A stretch of DNA of 64,000 nt from Streptomyces anulatus. Lineage in GTDB: Bacteria; Actinomycetota; Actinomycetes; Streptomycetales; Streptomycetaceae. The DNA lies in NCBI RefSeq assembly GCF_014650675.1, contig NZ_BMVK01000003.1, positions 186,001 through 250,000 of the forward strand. Reading direction: 5' to 3'. The translations under genes and the position numbers were made by a program. Below, piece by piece: positions 48,868 to 58,810 of this stretch (the first letter of the stretch is position 1; each line of letters begins with the position of its first letter). The notes under the pieces are model-generated. The model had not been told where the DNA came from and did no database searches. It saw only the letters and a program-made list of their open reading frames with translations.

Positions 48868-50997
48868 ATGGATGCCATCTCCTTGGGCATCGGCGTGCTC
48901 ATCGCCGTTGTCCTGCTCATCGTCATCGCCATCGCCTTCGTCGTCACCCGGCTGTTCCGCAAGGTCGAGCAGGGCAAGGCGCTGATCATCTCCAAGACCA
49001 AGAAGGTCGACGTCACCTTCACCGGGGCCGTCGTCCTGCCCGTGCTCCACAAGGCCGAGACGATGGACATCTCGGTGAAGACCATCGAGATCCGCCGCGC
49101 CGGGCGCGAGGGCCTGATCTGCCAGGACAACATCCGCGCCGACATCCAGATCACCTTCTTCGTCCGGGTCAACAAGACCGTCGAGGACGTCATCAAGGTC
49201 GCGCAGTCCATCGGCACGGCACGGGCCAGCGACAAGGTCGCCATCCAGGAGTTCTTCGCCGCGAAGTTCTCCGAGGCGCTCAAGACCGTCGGCAAGCAGC
49301 TCGACTTCGTCGACCTGTACACCAAGCGCGAGGAGTTCCGGGACCGGATCATCCAGGTCATCGGCACCGACCTGAACGGCTACCACCTCGACGACGCCGC
49401 GATCGACTTCCTGGAGCAGACCCCGATGGCCCAGCTCGACGGGGCCAACATCCTGGACGCCCAGGGCATCAGGAAGATCACCGAGCTGACCGCGATCGAG
49501 CACGTGCGCACCAACGAGTTCCAGCGCACCGAGCAGAAGGAGATCACCCGGCAGGACGTCGACGCCCGCGAGACGATCCTGGAGCTGGAGCGCCGGCAGG
49601 CCGAGGCGGAGATCAAGCAGCGCCGCGAGGTCGAGGTGCTGCGGGCCCGCGAGGAGGCGGCCACCGCCCGGGTGCAGGAGGAGGAGCGGCTCGGCGCGCA
49701 GACCGCGTTCATCAAGACCGAGGAGCAGCTCGGCATCCAGCGCGAGAACCAGGCGCGGGAGATCGCCGTCGCGCAGAAGAACCGCGAGCGCGTCATCGCC
49801 GTCGAGAGCGAGCGCATCGAGAAGGACCGGATGCTGGAGGTCATCGGGCGCGAGCGCGAGACCGAGCTCAACCGGATCGCCGCCACGAAGGAGGTCGAGG
49901 CCGAGCGCCGCGAGGTCGCCGACGTCATCCGGGAGCGGATCGCGGTGGACCGTACGGTCGCGGAGCAGGAGGAGTCGATCCTCACCCTGCGCGCCGTCGA
50001 GGACGCCGAGCGGTCCCGCAGGTCGGTCATCATCGCGGCCGAGGCGGAGGCCCAGGAGAAGCTGGTCAAGGACATCAAGGCGGCCGAGGCGGCGGAGGCC
50101 GCGTCCACGCACCTGGCGGCCGAGCAGCTCACGCTCGCCGAGGCCCGGCTCAAGACCGCGGACCTCGACGCGCAGGCCAAGCTGCGGCTCGCCGAGGGGA
50201 TCCAGGCCGAGACGGCCGCTCCCGGGCTCGCCGCCGTACAGGTACGGGACGCGGAGGCCGAGGTCATCGAGAAGGCCGGTCTCGCGGAGGCCGAGGCGAC
50301 GGAGGCACGGCTCAAGGCCGAGGCGGAGGGCGCGCGGCTCAAGGCGCTCGCCACGGCGGAGGGCACGCAGGCGCAGGCCACCGCCGACGCGGCGGTCATC
50401 GGCGAGAAGCTGAAGGCGGAGGCCGCGGGGCTCACCGAGAAGGCGGCCGCGATGGCGGCGCTGGACGAGGCGTCGCGCGGGCACGAGGAGTACCGGCTGC
50501 GGCTCGACGCGGAGAAGGAGATCCGGCTGGCCGGTCTCGAAGTGCAGCGGCAGGTCGCCGAGGCGCAGGCGACGGTCCTCGCGACGGGTCTGGAGAACGC
50601 CGACATCGACATCGTCGGCGGCGACTCGCTGTTCTTCGACCGGATCGTCTCGTCGATCTCGCTCGGCAAGGCCGTCGACGGGTTCGTCGACAACTCGGCG
50701 ACCGCGCGGGCGCTGGCCGGGCCGTGGCTGGACGGTTCGTCGTCCTTCACGGACGACATCAGCCGGGTGCTGGGCTCGGTCTCCACGGGTGATGTGCAGA
50801 ACCTGACGGTGTCGGCGCTGCTCATGCGGCTGATGGGGTCGTCGGGTGCGGCGTCGGGCCAGGTGGAGCAGTTGCTGGCGGCGGCGAAGGAGCTGGGGCT
50901 GGCGGATCTGCGGGTGGCTTCGCCGGTGGGCGGTACGGAGGTTGCTCCCGCGGGTGGGGTGTCCCGGAACGGGGTGGGGGCTGTGGTGGGCGGGTAG
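48868..50997 (+). CDS. Large flotillin family protein (YqiK-like)
   Basis: A 709-residue flotillin: one N-terminal span (LGIGVLIAVVLLIVIAIAFV), SPFH domain at about residues 30-210 (EQGKALIISKTKKVDVTFTG to DAAIDFLEQTPMA), then a very long Glu/Ala/Arg coiled coil (about 230-590) and a globular C-terminus. AAGGA precedes ATG 48868. It is 225 residues longer than the SPFH protein at 32.2 kb, mostly in the coiled coil. It likely oligomerises under the membrane and may recruit the giant ATPase encoded next. Confidence 0.92.
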   Translation: MDAISLGIGVLIAVVLLIVIAIAFVVTRLFRKVEQGKALIISKTKKVDVTFTGAVVLPVLHKAETMDISVKTIEIRRAGREGLICQDNIRADIQITFFVRVNKTVEDVIKVAQSIGTARASDKVAIQEFFAAKFSEALKTVGKQLDFVDLYTKREEFRDRIIQVIGTDLNGYHLDDAAIDFLEQTPMAQLDGANILDAQGIRKITELTAIEHVRTNEFQRTEQKEITRQDVDARETILELERRQAEAEIKQRREVEVLRAREEAATARVQEEERLGAQTAFIKTEEQLGIQRENQAREIAVAQKNRERVIAVESERIEKDRMLEVIGRERETELNRIAATKEVEAERREVADVIRERIAVDRTVAEQEESILTLRAVEDAERSRRSVIIAAEAEAQEKLVKDIKAAEAAEAASTHLAAEQLTLAEARLKTADLDAQAKLRLAEGIQAETAAPGLAAVQVRDAEAEVIEKAGLAEAEATEARLKAEAEGARLKALATAEGTQAQATADAAVIGEKLKAEAAGLTEKAAAMAALDEASRGHEEYRLRLDAEKEIRLAGLEVQRQVAEAQATVLATGLENADIDIVGGDSLFFDRIVSSISLGKAVDGFVDNSATARALAGPWLDGSSSFTDDISRVLGSVSTGDVQNLTVSALLMRLMGSSGAASGQVEQLLAAAKELGLADLRVASPVGGTEVAPAGGVSRNGVGAVVGG

Positions 50998-51066
50998 CGC
51001 GCTTCCTGCCGGTCCGGTGCCGGTTCGGGTCGTCCGGCGCCCGCCCGGTCGGTCCGGCAACTGTTG

Positions 51067-51296
51067 AGCCCGTCCGGCGTTTGAGGACGGAACCCTCGGC
51101 CGGGGGGCGGAGGGTTGGGTGTGCGTCGCACGGGGGTGGGCGTACCAGGGTCCGCCGTGCCTGTCAGGGGCGGGCCCACCGAGCCCGGGGTTCCGTCCTC
51201 AAACGCCGGACGGGCTGGAAATCGGGCGCGCCCCGCACGCCAGGAGACGGGGCCCACCAAGCCCAGGGTTCCGTCCTCAAACGCCGGACAGGCTGG
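51067..51296. repeat. Three copies of a common Streptomyces intergenic repeat
   Basis: AGCCCGTCCGGCGTTTGAGG at 51067-51086 (extending to 51092) is present in opposite orientation at 51191-51218 and 51269-51296 (the latter with one change). Copies two and three sit 78 bases apart with similar flanks, a tandem duplication. This sequence class is abundant between genes in Streptomyces; inverted copies can form transcript hairpins. It lies in the 454-base gap between flotillin and ATPase genes. Confidence 0.85.
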
Positions 51297-51343
51297 GGAA
51301 CGCCGGGCCGCAGGGTGTGTGCCGCGGCTGGGGAGCCCGGCCT

Positions 51344-51418
51344 GGCAAGGCAGCCCGAACCACCGGGAATCCCCGGACCGGCAAGGCAGCCCGGGCCGCC
51401 GGGGAGCCCCGGACCGGA
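51344..51418. repeat. 36-bp period tandem repeat before the ATPase gene
   Basis: A unit beginning GGCAAGGCAGCCCG and ending CCCCGGACC occurs twice, at 51344 and 51380, with a few changes. It immediately precedes the promoter-proximal region of the giant ATPase gene. No protein or RNA is evident. Confidence 0.75.
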
Positions 51419-51451
51419 TGACGACGTTGGAACACGTAGGGAGCCGTACGC

Positions 51452-54400
51452 ATGGACAGCGACATCACCGGCACCGTCACCGCGCCTCGGGGCGGGGAGG
51501 GCGATGTGGACGCCGGCGCCTACGAGGTGCTGCGGCGGCGGCTCTCGGCGCAGGCCGGGGAGCTGGTGCGACGGGCCGAGGCCCTCAACGTGCGGCGGAC
51601 CGAGGAGTTCGGGTCGACCGGGCTGCGGCTCCTCGCCAGCGAGCAGGTGCGCACCGAGCGGGCCTCCGTGCCCCGCGATCTCGTCGCCGTGGGAGGGCAG
51701 TTGCTCTTCGGCTTCGAGCGGGGTCCGGGCGCGCGCGGGGAGGCCGGGGTCGAGGACGTACTCCTCGTCCGGGACTCCGGACCGGAGGACAACACGACCG
51801 GGACCGGGCAACCGGACAGCACCACCGCGACCGGGCTTCCGCACGGCACCACCGGGGCCGGGCAGCCGGACGACTCCCCCGGCACCGTCCCCGGGCAGGC
51901 CAGCACCCTCCTCGGCGGTGAGGACTTCCGGCGTGAGTTCTCTTCCCTTCACCGCTACTTCCGCGACGCCCGCCTGCTGCGGCTGCGCCGCGTCGACGGC
52001 AGGCTCCTCGCCGTCTTCCGGACCGGGGAGAACGCCGAGGACATCCGGGTGCTGCGCTGGGCGCTGGGGCCGGACGGCTCGCCGGGGGCGTTCCTCGACG
52101 CGCAGGGCGAGCGCGACCATGTCTTCCCGCCCTCCCACGACTTCGACTGGACGGTCGCCGGGCGGGACGCCCACGTTCCCGGGCGGCACCCGCACATCGC
52201 CGTCGGCAAGGGCGGCGGGCTCTTCGTCGACACGCTCGGCGGCACCCTCACCGTCAAGGTCACCGACGACACCGAGTCCCCGGACGGGATCTACGAGGAG
52301 CCCGTCGACGAGCCGTTGCAGTCGCTGGCCGACGCCGACGTCGCGTACGCGGAGGTCGGGCCGCTGGTGCTGCTGCGCGTGCGCCCGTACAAGGAGGACG
52401 CCTGGCGGTACCTGGTCTTCAACTCGCTGCTCTCGACCGTCCGGCGGCTCGACGGCATCGGGCCCGCGTGCCACCGGCTGCCGGAGGACCAGGGGATCAT
52501 CTTCCCCGGCGGCTACTACCTCACCACCGGCACCGCGAAGACCTTCGACACCGCCGAGGAGCTGACCGAGCCGGTCTTCGAAGGCGCGGTCCGCTCGCCC
52601 AACGGCGAGGACGTGCTCTACGTCTTCCGCTCCCGCGACGGCCTGCGCAGCCTGCTCCTCCCCTACAACCTGATCCGCCAGGAGGTCGCCACCCCGCTCA
52701 CCGGGCGCGGGCACGCGCTGCTGGACGACGGAACGCTCGTCCTCCTCCGGGACAACCAGGACGGGCCCGCGCGCGTACACCCTTTGCAGCGCTGGCAGAC
52801 CCCGTACGTCTCCGACACCTACGCCGCCGCCCGCCCCGCCGGGACCGGCGCGCTCGCCCGGACCGGCAACGCCGACCTGGTGCGCGGGATCTCCGACTGT
52901 CTCGCACTCGCCCACGGGGTACGGGACATGACGCCGACGACCGCCGTGTACGGGCAGCTCGCCGCCGACTGCGCCCGCGCCCAGGACCGGTACCACTGGC
53001 TTTCCGATCCCGAACTGGGGTCGCTGGACGAGCCGTTGGGGGAACTGCGGGCCACGGCGCAGCAGGTGCTGGCCGAGTTCACTGCCGTACAGGAGCTGAC
53101 CCGGCGGGCCGCCGACGCCCTGGAGGAGACCGCCGCCCGCATCACCGCGCTGGTGCGCCGGGTCCGCGGCGAGGTGCCCGGGTCGGCGTCCGCCTGGGTC
53201 GAGCGGCTGACCGAACTCCGCCGGACACACGGTCACTTGGCGACGGTCGGCGAGATGCGGTACGCCGACGTGGAGCGGATCGCGGAGCTGTCCGCCCGGA
53301 CCGAGGACGACATCGCGTCCGCCGCTCAGCGGGCCGTGTCGTTCCTCGCCCGTGACGACGCCTTCGACGGCTACCACGAGGACATCGCGGGGCTCGTCGC
53401 GGACGCCGGGGCGCTGGAGACCGTCCGGGACGCCTCCGCCGTGACCGACCGGCTGTCCGCGATGACGGAGGGACTGGCCACCGTCACGGACGTGGTCGCC
53501 GGTCTGGAGATCGGTGACGCCACCGTGCGCACCTCGATCCTGGAGCGGATCGCCGAGGTGCTGGGCGGGGCGAACCGCGCCCGCGCCACGCTCGACGCGC
53601 GCCGCCGGGAGCTGCTGTCGAAGGAGGGGCGGGCCGAGTTCGCCGCCGAGTTCGCGCTGCTCGGGCAGGCCGTCACGGGCGCGCTGGCCGCCGCCGACAC
53701 CCCGGAGACGTGCGACGACCAACTGGCCCGATTGCTGCTCCAGTTGGAGAACCTGGAGTCGCGGTTCGCGGAGTTCGACGACTTCCTCGCCGAGCTGTCC
53801 GAGCGCCGTACCGAGGTGTACGAGGCGTTCTCGGCGCGCAAGCAGACCCTCCAGGACGAGCGGGCGCGGCGCGCGGAGCGGCTGGCCGGGTCGGCGGGCC
53901 GGGTGCTGGAGACCATCGCCCGGCGGGTGGCCTCGCTGGAGGACCTCGACGCCGTCCACACCTACTTCGCCTCCGACCCGATGGTCGCCAAGGTCCGCCG
54001 CACCGCCGATGAACTGCGCGGACTCGGCGATCCCGTACGGGCGGAGGAGCTGGACGGACGGCTGAAGGCGGCCCGCCAGGAGGCGGGCCGCGCCCTGCGC
54101 GACCGCACCGAGCTGTACGCGGACGGCGGGTCCGTGATCCGGCTGGGCCGGCACCGGTTCGCCGTCAACACCCAGCCGTTCGACCTGACGCTCGTGCCCG
54201 CCGGAGGCAAGGACGGGGAGGGGCAGAGCCTCGCCTTCGCGCTGACCGGGACGGACTACCGGGCCCCGGTCACCGACTCGGCGTTCACGGCGGCCCGGCC
54301 GTACTGGGAGCAGCTGCTCCCCTCCGAGAACGCCTCCGTCTACCGTGCCGAGCACCTGGCCGCCCGGCTCCTCGACGAGCACGGGGCCGGACGCCTCGCC

Positions 54401-56635
54401 CCGCTCGCCGATTCCGAACTGGCCAATCTCGTACGGGAGTCGGCCGCCGAGGCGTACGACGAGGGGTACACCCGGGGTGTCCACGACGAGGACGCCACCG
54501 CGATCCTGGCCGCCCTGCTGCGCCTGCACGCGGACGCCGGGCTGCTGCGCCACGAGCCCGCCGTCCGCGCGGCGGCCCAGCTCTTCTGGGCGCACAGCAC
54601 CGATGAGGCGCAGCGCACCTCCTGGACCAGGCGCGCGGTCTCGCTCGCCCGCGCCCGCGACACCTTCGGGCTCGCCCCGGCCATCGCGGTGCTCCAGGAG
54701 GAGTGGGCGGCGGCGATCGGCTCCCCGTCCCCGTCCGCGCCGGGTCACGCCGTCGCCGCGTACCTCTTCGAGGAGCTGACCACCGGGCCCGCCGGGTTCG
54801 TCGTGGGCTCCTCGGTCCGCGCCTTCCTGGAAGCCTTCCACCGGGCGGCGGGCCCCGACGCGTACGGGGACGACCTCGCGGCCCTCGGCGACGACGACCC
54901 GGCCGCCCGCCGGCAGCTCGTGGAGGGCTGGCTCGCCCCGTACGCCGAGGCCACGGGGGCGGAACTCGGCGACGGCGATCTGGCGGAGGCCGTGGCGGTG
55001 GAGCTCTGCCCGGAGCTGGAGCGGTACGCGTGCGACGCGCCGCTCACCGAGCGGCTCGACGGCCTCCTCGGCGACCACCCGCGCATCGCGGGCGGCGGGG
55101 CCCTCACCGTACGGATCGACGAACTCCTCGCCCGCACGGCCGAGTTCCGCACACACACCGTGCCCGGCTTCCGCGCCTACCAGCGGCTGCGCACCTCCCT
55201 GGTGACCGCCGAGCGCGGGCGGCTGCGGCTGGACGACCACCGGCCGCGCGTGATGTCGGCGTTCGTCCGCAACCGGCTGCTCGACGAGGTGTACCTGCCG
55301 CTGATCGGCGACAACCTCGCCAAGCAGCTCGGCACCGCCGACGCCGACCGGCGCACCGACTCGCAGGGGCTGCTGCTGCTCGTCTCGCCGCCCGGCTACG
55401 GCAAGACGACGCTGATGGAGTACGTCGCGGACCGGCTCGGCATGGTCCTCGTCAAGATCAGCGGGCCGAACCTCGGCCACGACGTGACCTCCCTCGACCC
55501 GGACCGGGCCCCGAGCGCCACCGCCCGACAGGAGATCGAGAAGATCAACTTCGCGCTGGAGGCGGGCAGCAACACGCTCCTCTACCTCGACGACATCCAG
55601 CACACCTCGCCCGAACTGCTCCAGAAGTTCATCCCGTTGTGCGACGCCACCCGCCGGATCGAAGGCGTGCGGGACGGCGAGCCGCGCAGCTACGACCTGC
55701 GCGGGAAGCGGTTCGCGGTGTGCATGGCCGGCAACCCGTACACCGAGTCCGGCGAGCAGTTCCGGATCCCCGACATGCTCGCCAACCGGGCCGACGTCTG
55801 GAACCTCGGCGAGGTCCTCAGCGGCCGGGACGACGTCTTCGCGCTGAGCTTCGTCGAGAACGCCCTGACCGCCAACCCGGTCCTCGCCCCGCTGGCCGCC
55901 CGGTCACGGGACGACCTGGATCTGCTGGTGCGGCTGGCGGGCGGAAGCGACCCGGCCGCCCGTGCCGAGCACCTGGAACACCCGTACAGCGCCGCCGAGC
56001 TGGATTCCGTCCTGGCCGTGCTGCGCCATCTGGTCACGGCCCGGGACACCGTGCTCGCGGTGAACGCGGCGTACATCGCCTCGGCCGCGCAGACGGACGC
56101 CACGCGCACCGAGCCGCCGTTCCGGCTCCAGGGCTCCTACCGCAACATGAACAAGATCGCCGAGCGCATCGTGCCCGTCATGAACGACGACGAGCTGTCC
56201 TCCGTCGTCGACGACCACTACGCGGGCGAGGCCCAGACGCTCACCACGGGGGCCGAGGCGAACCTCCTCAAGCTGGCCGCCCTGCGCGGCACGCTCACCG
56301 CCGAACAGGCCGGGCGGTGGGCGGCGATCACCGCGTCCTACGTCCGTACGCAGGCGCTCGGCGGCCCGGACGGCGACCCCATGACCCGCGCGGTGGCCGC
56401 GCTCGGACTGCTCGCGGACCGGATCGCGGCGGTCGAGACGGCGATCCAGCGAGCGGCCGACCCCCGGCACCTGCTGGCGGGCGGCCCCCCGGGCCCGGCA
56501 GGCGGTCTCCAGAGCTTGGCGGGCGAACCTCAGAGCCTGGCGGGCGCGTTCAACGACCGGGCGGTTCCGAACCACGCGCCCGACGACCGGGCGGTTCCGA
56601 ACCACCATGCGAAGATCACCAACACTCCACACTGA
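51452..56635 (+). CDS. Giant AAA-type ATPase (DUF3686 'DNA repair ATPase' type)
   Basis: A 1727-residue protein. The N-terminal third is beta-rich and repetitive; residues about 520-860 are helical or coiled coil; the AAA domain is C-terminal, with Walker A SPPGYGKTT near residue 1313, Walker B LLYLDDIQH near 1376 and a sensor region GSYRNMNKIAERI near 1565. The length and domain order fit proteins annotated as DUF3686 'DNA repair ATPase', a label without experimental proof. TAGGGAG precedes ATG 51452. It follows the flotillin gene and precedes the TrkA-like gene by 30 bases. The C-terminal tail contains a duplicated DRAVPNH peptide. Confidence 0.85.
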   Translation: MDSDITGTVTAPRGGEGDVDAGAYEVLRRRLSAQAGELVRRAEALNVRRTEEFGSTGLRLLASEQVRTERASVPRDLVAVGGQLLFGFERGPGARGEAGVEDVLLVRDSGPEDNTTGTGQPDSTTATGLPHGTTGAGQPDDSPGTVPGQASTLLGGEDFRREFSSLHRYFRDARLLRLRRVDGRLLAVFRTGENAEDIRVLRWALGPDGSPGAFLDAQGERDHVFPPSHDFDWTVAGRDAHVPGRHPHIAVGKGGGLFVDTLGGTLTVKVTDDTESPDGIYEEPVDEPLQSLADADVAYAEVGPLVLLRVRPYKEDAWRYLVFNSLLSTVRRLDGIGPACHRLPEDQGIIFPGGYYLTTGTAKTFDTAEELTEPVFEGAVRSPNGEDVLYVFRSRDGLRSLLLPYNLIRQEVATPLTGRGHALLDDGTLVLLRDNQDGPARVHPLQRWQTPYVSDTYAAARPAGTGALARTGNADLVRGISDCLALAHGVRDMTPTTAVYGQLAADCARAQDRYHWLSDPELGSLDEPLGELRATAQQVLAEFTAVQELTRRAADALEETAARITALVRRVRGEVPGSASAWVERLTELRRTHGHLATVGEMRYADVERIAELSARTEDDIASAAQRAVSFLARDDAFDGYHEDIAGLVADAGALETVRDASAVTDRLSAMTEGLATVTDVVAGLEIGDATVRTSILERIAEVLGGANRARATLDARRRELLSKEGRAEFAAEFALLGQAVTGALAAADTPETCDDQLARLLLQLENLESRFAEFDDFLAELSERRTEVYEAFSARKQTLQDERARRAERLAGSAGRVLETIARRVASLEDLDAVHTYFASDPMVAKVRRTADELRGLGDPVRAEELDGRLKAARQEAGRALRDRTELYADGGSVIRLGRHRFAVNTQPFDLTLVPAGGKDGEGQSLAFALTGTDYRAPVTDSAFTAARPYWEQLLPSENASVYRAEHLAARLLDEHGAGRLAPLADSELANLVRESAAEAYDEGYTRGVHDEDATAILAALLRLHADAGLLRHEPAVRAAAQLFWAHSTDEAQRTSWTRRAVSLARARDTFGLAPAIAVLQEEWAAAIGSPSPSAPGHAVAAYLFEELTTGPAGFVVGSSVRAFLEAFHRAAGPDAYGDDLAALGDDDPAARRQLVEGWLAPYAEATGAELGDGDLAEAVAVELCPELERYACDAPLTERLDGLLGDHPRIAGGGALTVRIDELLARTAEFRTHTVPGFRAYQRLRTSLVTAERGRLRLDDHRPRVMSAFVRNRLLDEVYLPLIGDNLAKQLGTADADRRTDSQGLLLLVSPPGYGKTTLMEYVADRLGMVLVKISGPNLGHDVTSLDPDRAPSATARQEIEKINFALEAGSNTLLYLDDIQHTSPELLQKFIPLCDATRRIEGVRDGEPRSYDLRGKRFAVCMAGNPYTESGEQFRIPDMLANRADVWNLGEVLSGRDDVFALSFVENALTANPVLAPLAARSRDDLDLLVRLAGGSDPAARAEHLEHPYSAAELDSVLAVLRHLVTARDTVLAVNAAYIASAAQTDATRTEPPFRLQGSYRNMNKIAERIVPVMNDDELSSVVDDHYAGEAQTLTTGAEANLLKLAALRGTLTAEQAGRWAAITASYVRTQALGGPDGDPMTRAVAALGLLADRIAAVETAIQRAADPRHLLAGGPPGPAGGLQSLAGEPQSLAGAFNDRAVPNHAPDDRAVPNHHAKITNTPH

Positions 56636-56665
56636 CCGGGAAGACCGAGCCGGAAGGATCACGGC

Positions 56666-58669
56666 ATGCTGGGTTTCGTGCCTCCACTTCCTCAGCAGCC
56701 GGGACGCCCGCCGTCGGCCGGCCACATGATCGTCTGCGGTGACGACGCCCTGGCGCGCCGGCTGGCCGTGGAGCTCCGCTACGTCTACGGGGAACGGGTC
56801 ACCCTGCTCCTGCCCCCGGGCCGGGACGCGAACAGTCCCGAGACGCCGCTGACCCAACGGGGGCGGGCGGCAGCCCTGTTCGGCCGGATGTCGGCGGCGA
56901 TGAACCGCGCGGGCAACGGCGGCGGGACCACCGGCGGCAGCGGCGACACCAACGCCGGCGTCGAGGCCGTCCGCATCATGGAAGCGCCCGAACCCTCCGA
57001 CGACGTCCTGGAGGAGGCGGGCGTCGACCGGGCCGCCGCCCTCGCGCTCGTCTACGACGACGACGAGCGCAACATCCGCGCCGCCCTGACCGCCCGCCGC
57101 CTCAACCCCCGCCTGCGGCTGGTGATCCGGCTCTACAACCGCAAGCTCGGGCAGCACCTGGAGGAGCTGCTGGACCAGGCGGCGGCCGTCGCCATGCCCG
57201 GCATCGACCCGGCGTTACTGGACGCCTCCACCACCGTCCTGTCGGATGCCGACACCGCCGCCCCGGCCCTCGCCGCCACCGCCCTCACCGGCAGCAGCAA
57301 GATCATTCAGGCCGAGGGGCTGCTCCTGCGCGCCGCCGAACGTCCCCCGCCCCGCCCCGGCGAGACGGCCGACCCCGGCCTGTGCACCCTCGCCCTGCTC
57401 TCCTCCACCACCAACGACCCGGCGGGCGCCGAGGGTTCGGACAGCAGCGGCGACGAGGCCCCGCAGCTCCTGCCCGACGAGAGCGCCGTCGCCGCCGCGA
57501 CCGGACGGGGCACGGTGGTCCTCGAAGCAGTCAGCCGGGCCGACCCGGACCGTCCGGCCACCCGCATGGGCGGCAGGGGCGCCCCGCTCGCCCAGGTCTT
57601 CTCCCGCAGGCTGCGCTGGTCGGCCCTCGGCGTCGCCGCCGCCGCGCTCGCCCTGGTGATCGCCTCGCTCCTGACCACCGAAGACACCGCGATCCACTCC
57701 ACCTACCTGACCCTGCTCGACCTGCTGGGCATGAACGACCCGGCGGAGGGCGCGCCGCCGGCCCGGCAGATCATCCAGATCCTCTCCGGCATCGCCGGGC
57801 TGCTCCTGCTCCCGCTGCTGCTCGCCGCCGTCCTGGAGGCGTTCGGCACCCTGCGCACCGCGTCCTCGCTGCGCCGCCCGCCGCGCGGTCTGTCGGGACA
57901 TGTGGTGCTGCTCGGGCTCGGCAAGATCGGTACGCGCGTCCTCGTACGCCTCCGCGAGCTGGACATCCCGGTGGTCGTCGTCGAGGAGGACCCCGACGCG
58001 CGCGGCATCCCGCTGGCGCGCTCCATGCACGTGCCGACCGTCATCGGCGACGTCACCCAGGAAGGCGTCCTGGAGGCGGCCAAGATCCGCCGCGCCCGCG
58101 CCCTCCTCGCGCTCACCAGCATCGACACGACGAACCTGGAAGCGGCGCTGTACGCCCGCTCGGTGAAGCCGGACCTGAGGGTGGCACTGCGGCTGTACGA
58201 CGACGAGTTCGCCACCGCCGTCTACCGCACCCTGCGCACCGCGCACCCCGGGGCGCTGACCCGCTCCCGCTCGGTGTCCCACCTGGCCGCCCCGTCCTTC
58301 GCGGTCGCGATGATGGGGCGCCAGATCCTCGGCGCGGTCCCGGTCGAGCGCAAGGTCATGCTGTTCGCGGCCCTGGAGGTGGCGGGGCACCCGCAGTTGG
58401 AGGGCCGGACGGTCGAGCAGGCCTTCCGCGCGGGCGCCTGGCGGGTCCTGGCCATCGACGCCACCCCGCCGGCCGACCGGACCCCGGATCTCGCCGCGCT
58501 CCCGCCGTACAGCCCGGACGGCGACGCGGTGCCGCCGCCGTCCGGACTGGTCTGGGACCTGCACCCCGGCTATGTCCTGCGCGCCACGGACCGGGTGGTG
58601 ATCGCCGCCACCCGCCGGGGGCTCGCGGAGCTGCTGCGGCGGCAGCGGTCGGTGGTGCCGAGGCAGTAG
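56666..58669 (+). CDS. Double TrkA-N, two-span channel-like protein
   Basis: A 667-residue protein: first NAD-binding TrkA-N domain at about residues 18-165 (GHMIVCGDDALARRLAVEL), two membrane spans (SALGVAAAALALVIASLL and GIAGLLLLPLLLAAVLEAF), then a second TrkA-N domain (HVVLLGLGKIGTRVLVRLRE). The plan resembles RCK-gated K+ channels, but the segment between the spans (HSTYLTLLDLLGMNDP) lacks the TVGYGD filter. It may be a CASTOR/POLLUX-like or non-K+ channel or a sensor. It starts 30 bases after the ATPase and is surely cotranscribed. Confidence 0.82.
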   Translation: MLGFVPPLPQQPGRPPSAGHMIVCGDDALARRLAVELRYVYGERVTLLLPPGRDANSPETPLTQRGRAAALFGRMSAAMNRAGNGGGTTGGSGDTNAGVEAVRIMEAPEPSDDVLEEAGVDRAAALALVYDDDERNIRAALTARRLNPRLRLVIRLYNRKLGQHLEELLDQAAAVAMPGIDPALLDASTTVLSDADTAAPALAATALTGSSKIIQAEGLLLRAAERPPPRPGETADPGLCTLALLSSTTNDPAGAEGSDSSGDEAPQLLPDESAVAAATGRGTVVLEAVSRADPDRPATRMGGRGAPLAQVFSRRLRWSALGVAAAALALVIASLLTTEDTAIHSTYLTLLDLLGMNDPAEGAPPARQIIQILSGIAGLLLLPLLLAAVLEAFGTLRTASSLRRPPRGLSGHVVLLGLGKIGTRVLVRLRELDIPVVVVEEDPDARGIPLARSMHVPTVIGDVTQEGVLEAAKIRRARALLALTSIDTTNLEAALYARSVKPDLRVALRLYDDEFATAVYRTLRTAHPGALTRSRSVSHLAAPSFAVAMMGRQILGAVPVERKVMLFAALEVAGHPQLEGRTVEQAFRAGAWRVLAIDATPPADRTPDLAALPPYSPDGDAVPPPSGLVWDLHPGYVLRATDRVVIAATRRGLAELLRRQRSVVPRQ

Positions 58670-58810
58670 GGCCGCCGGGGGGGGGCGCGTCGAGCCGGTA
58701 GTGGACGTCGAGACGGCCCGGGCGTGGAGACGGCAGTGGGCGCAGAGACGGCCGGGTGCCGGTGGCCCCGGGATCGGCCCCCGCACCAGGCACCCGGCCC
58801 CGGCACCCAT

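Noticed and set aside
51164..55603. 1479-codon minus-strand open frame opposite the ATPase gene
   Set aside because: A shadow frame: repetitive Gly/Arg/Val/Leu content and no motif, against clear Walker motifs on the plus strand.
58670..58810. Nine-G run and GAGACGGC repeats after the TrkA-like gene
   Set aside because: Low-complexity 3' sequence without pairing or coding evidence; nothing functional can be supported.
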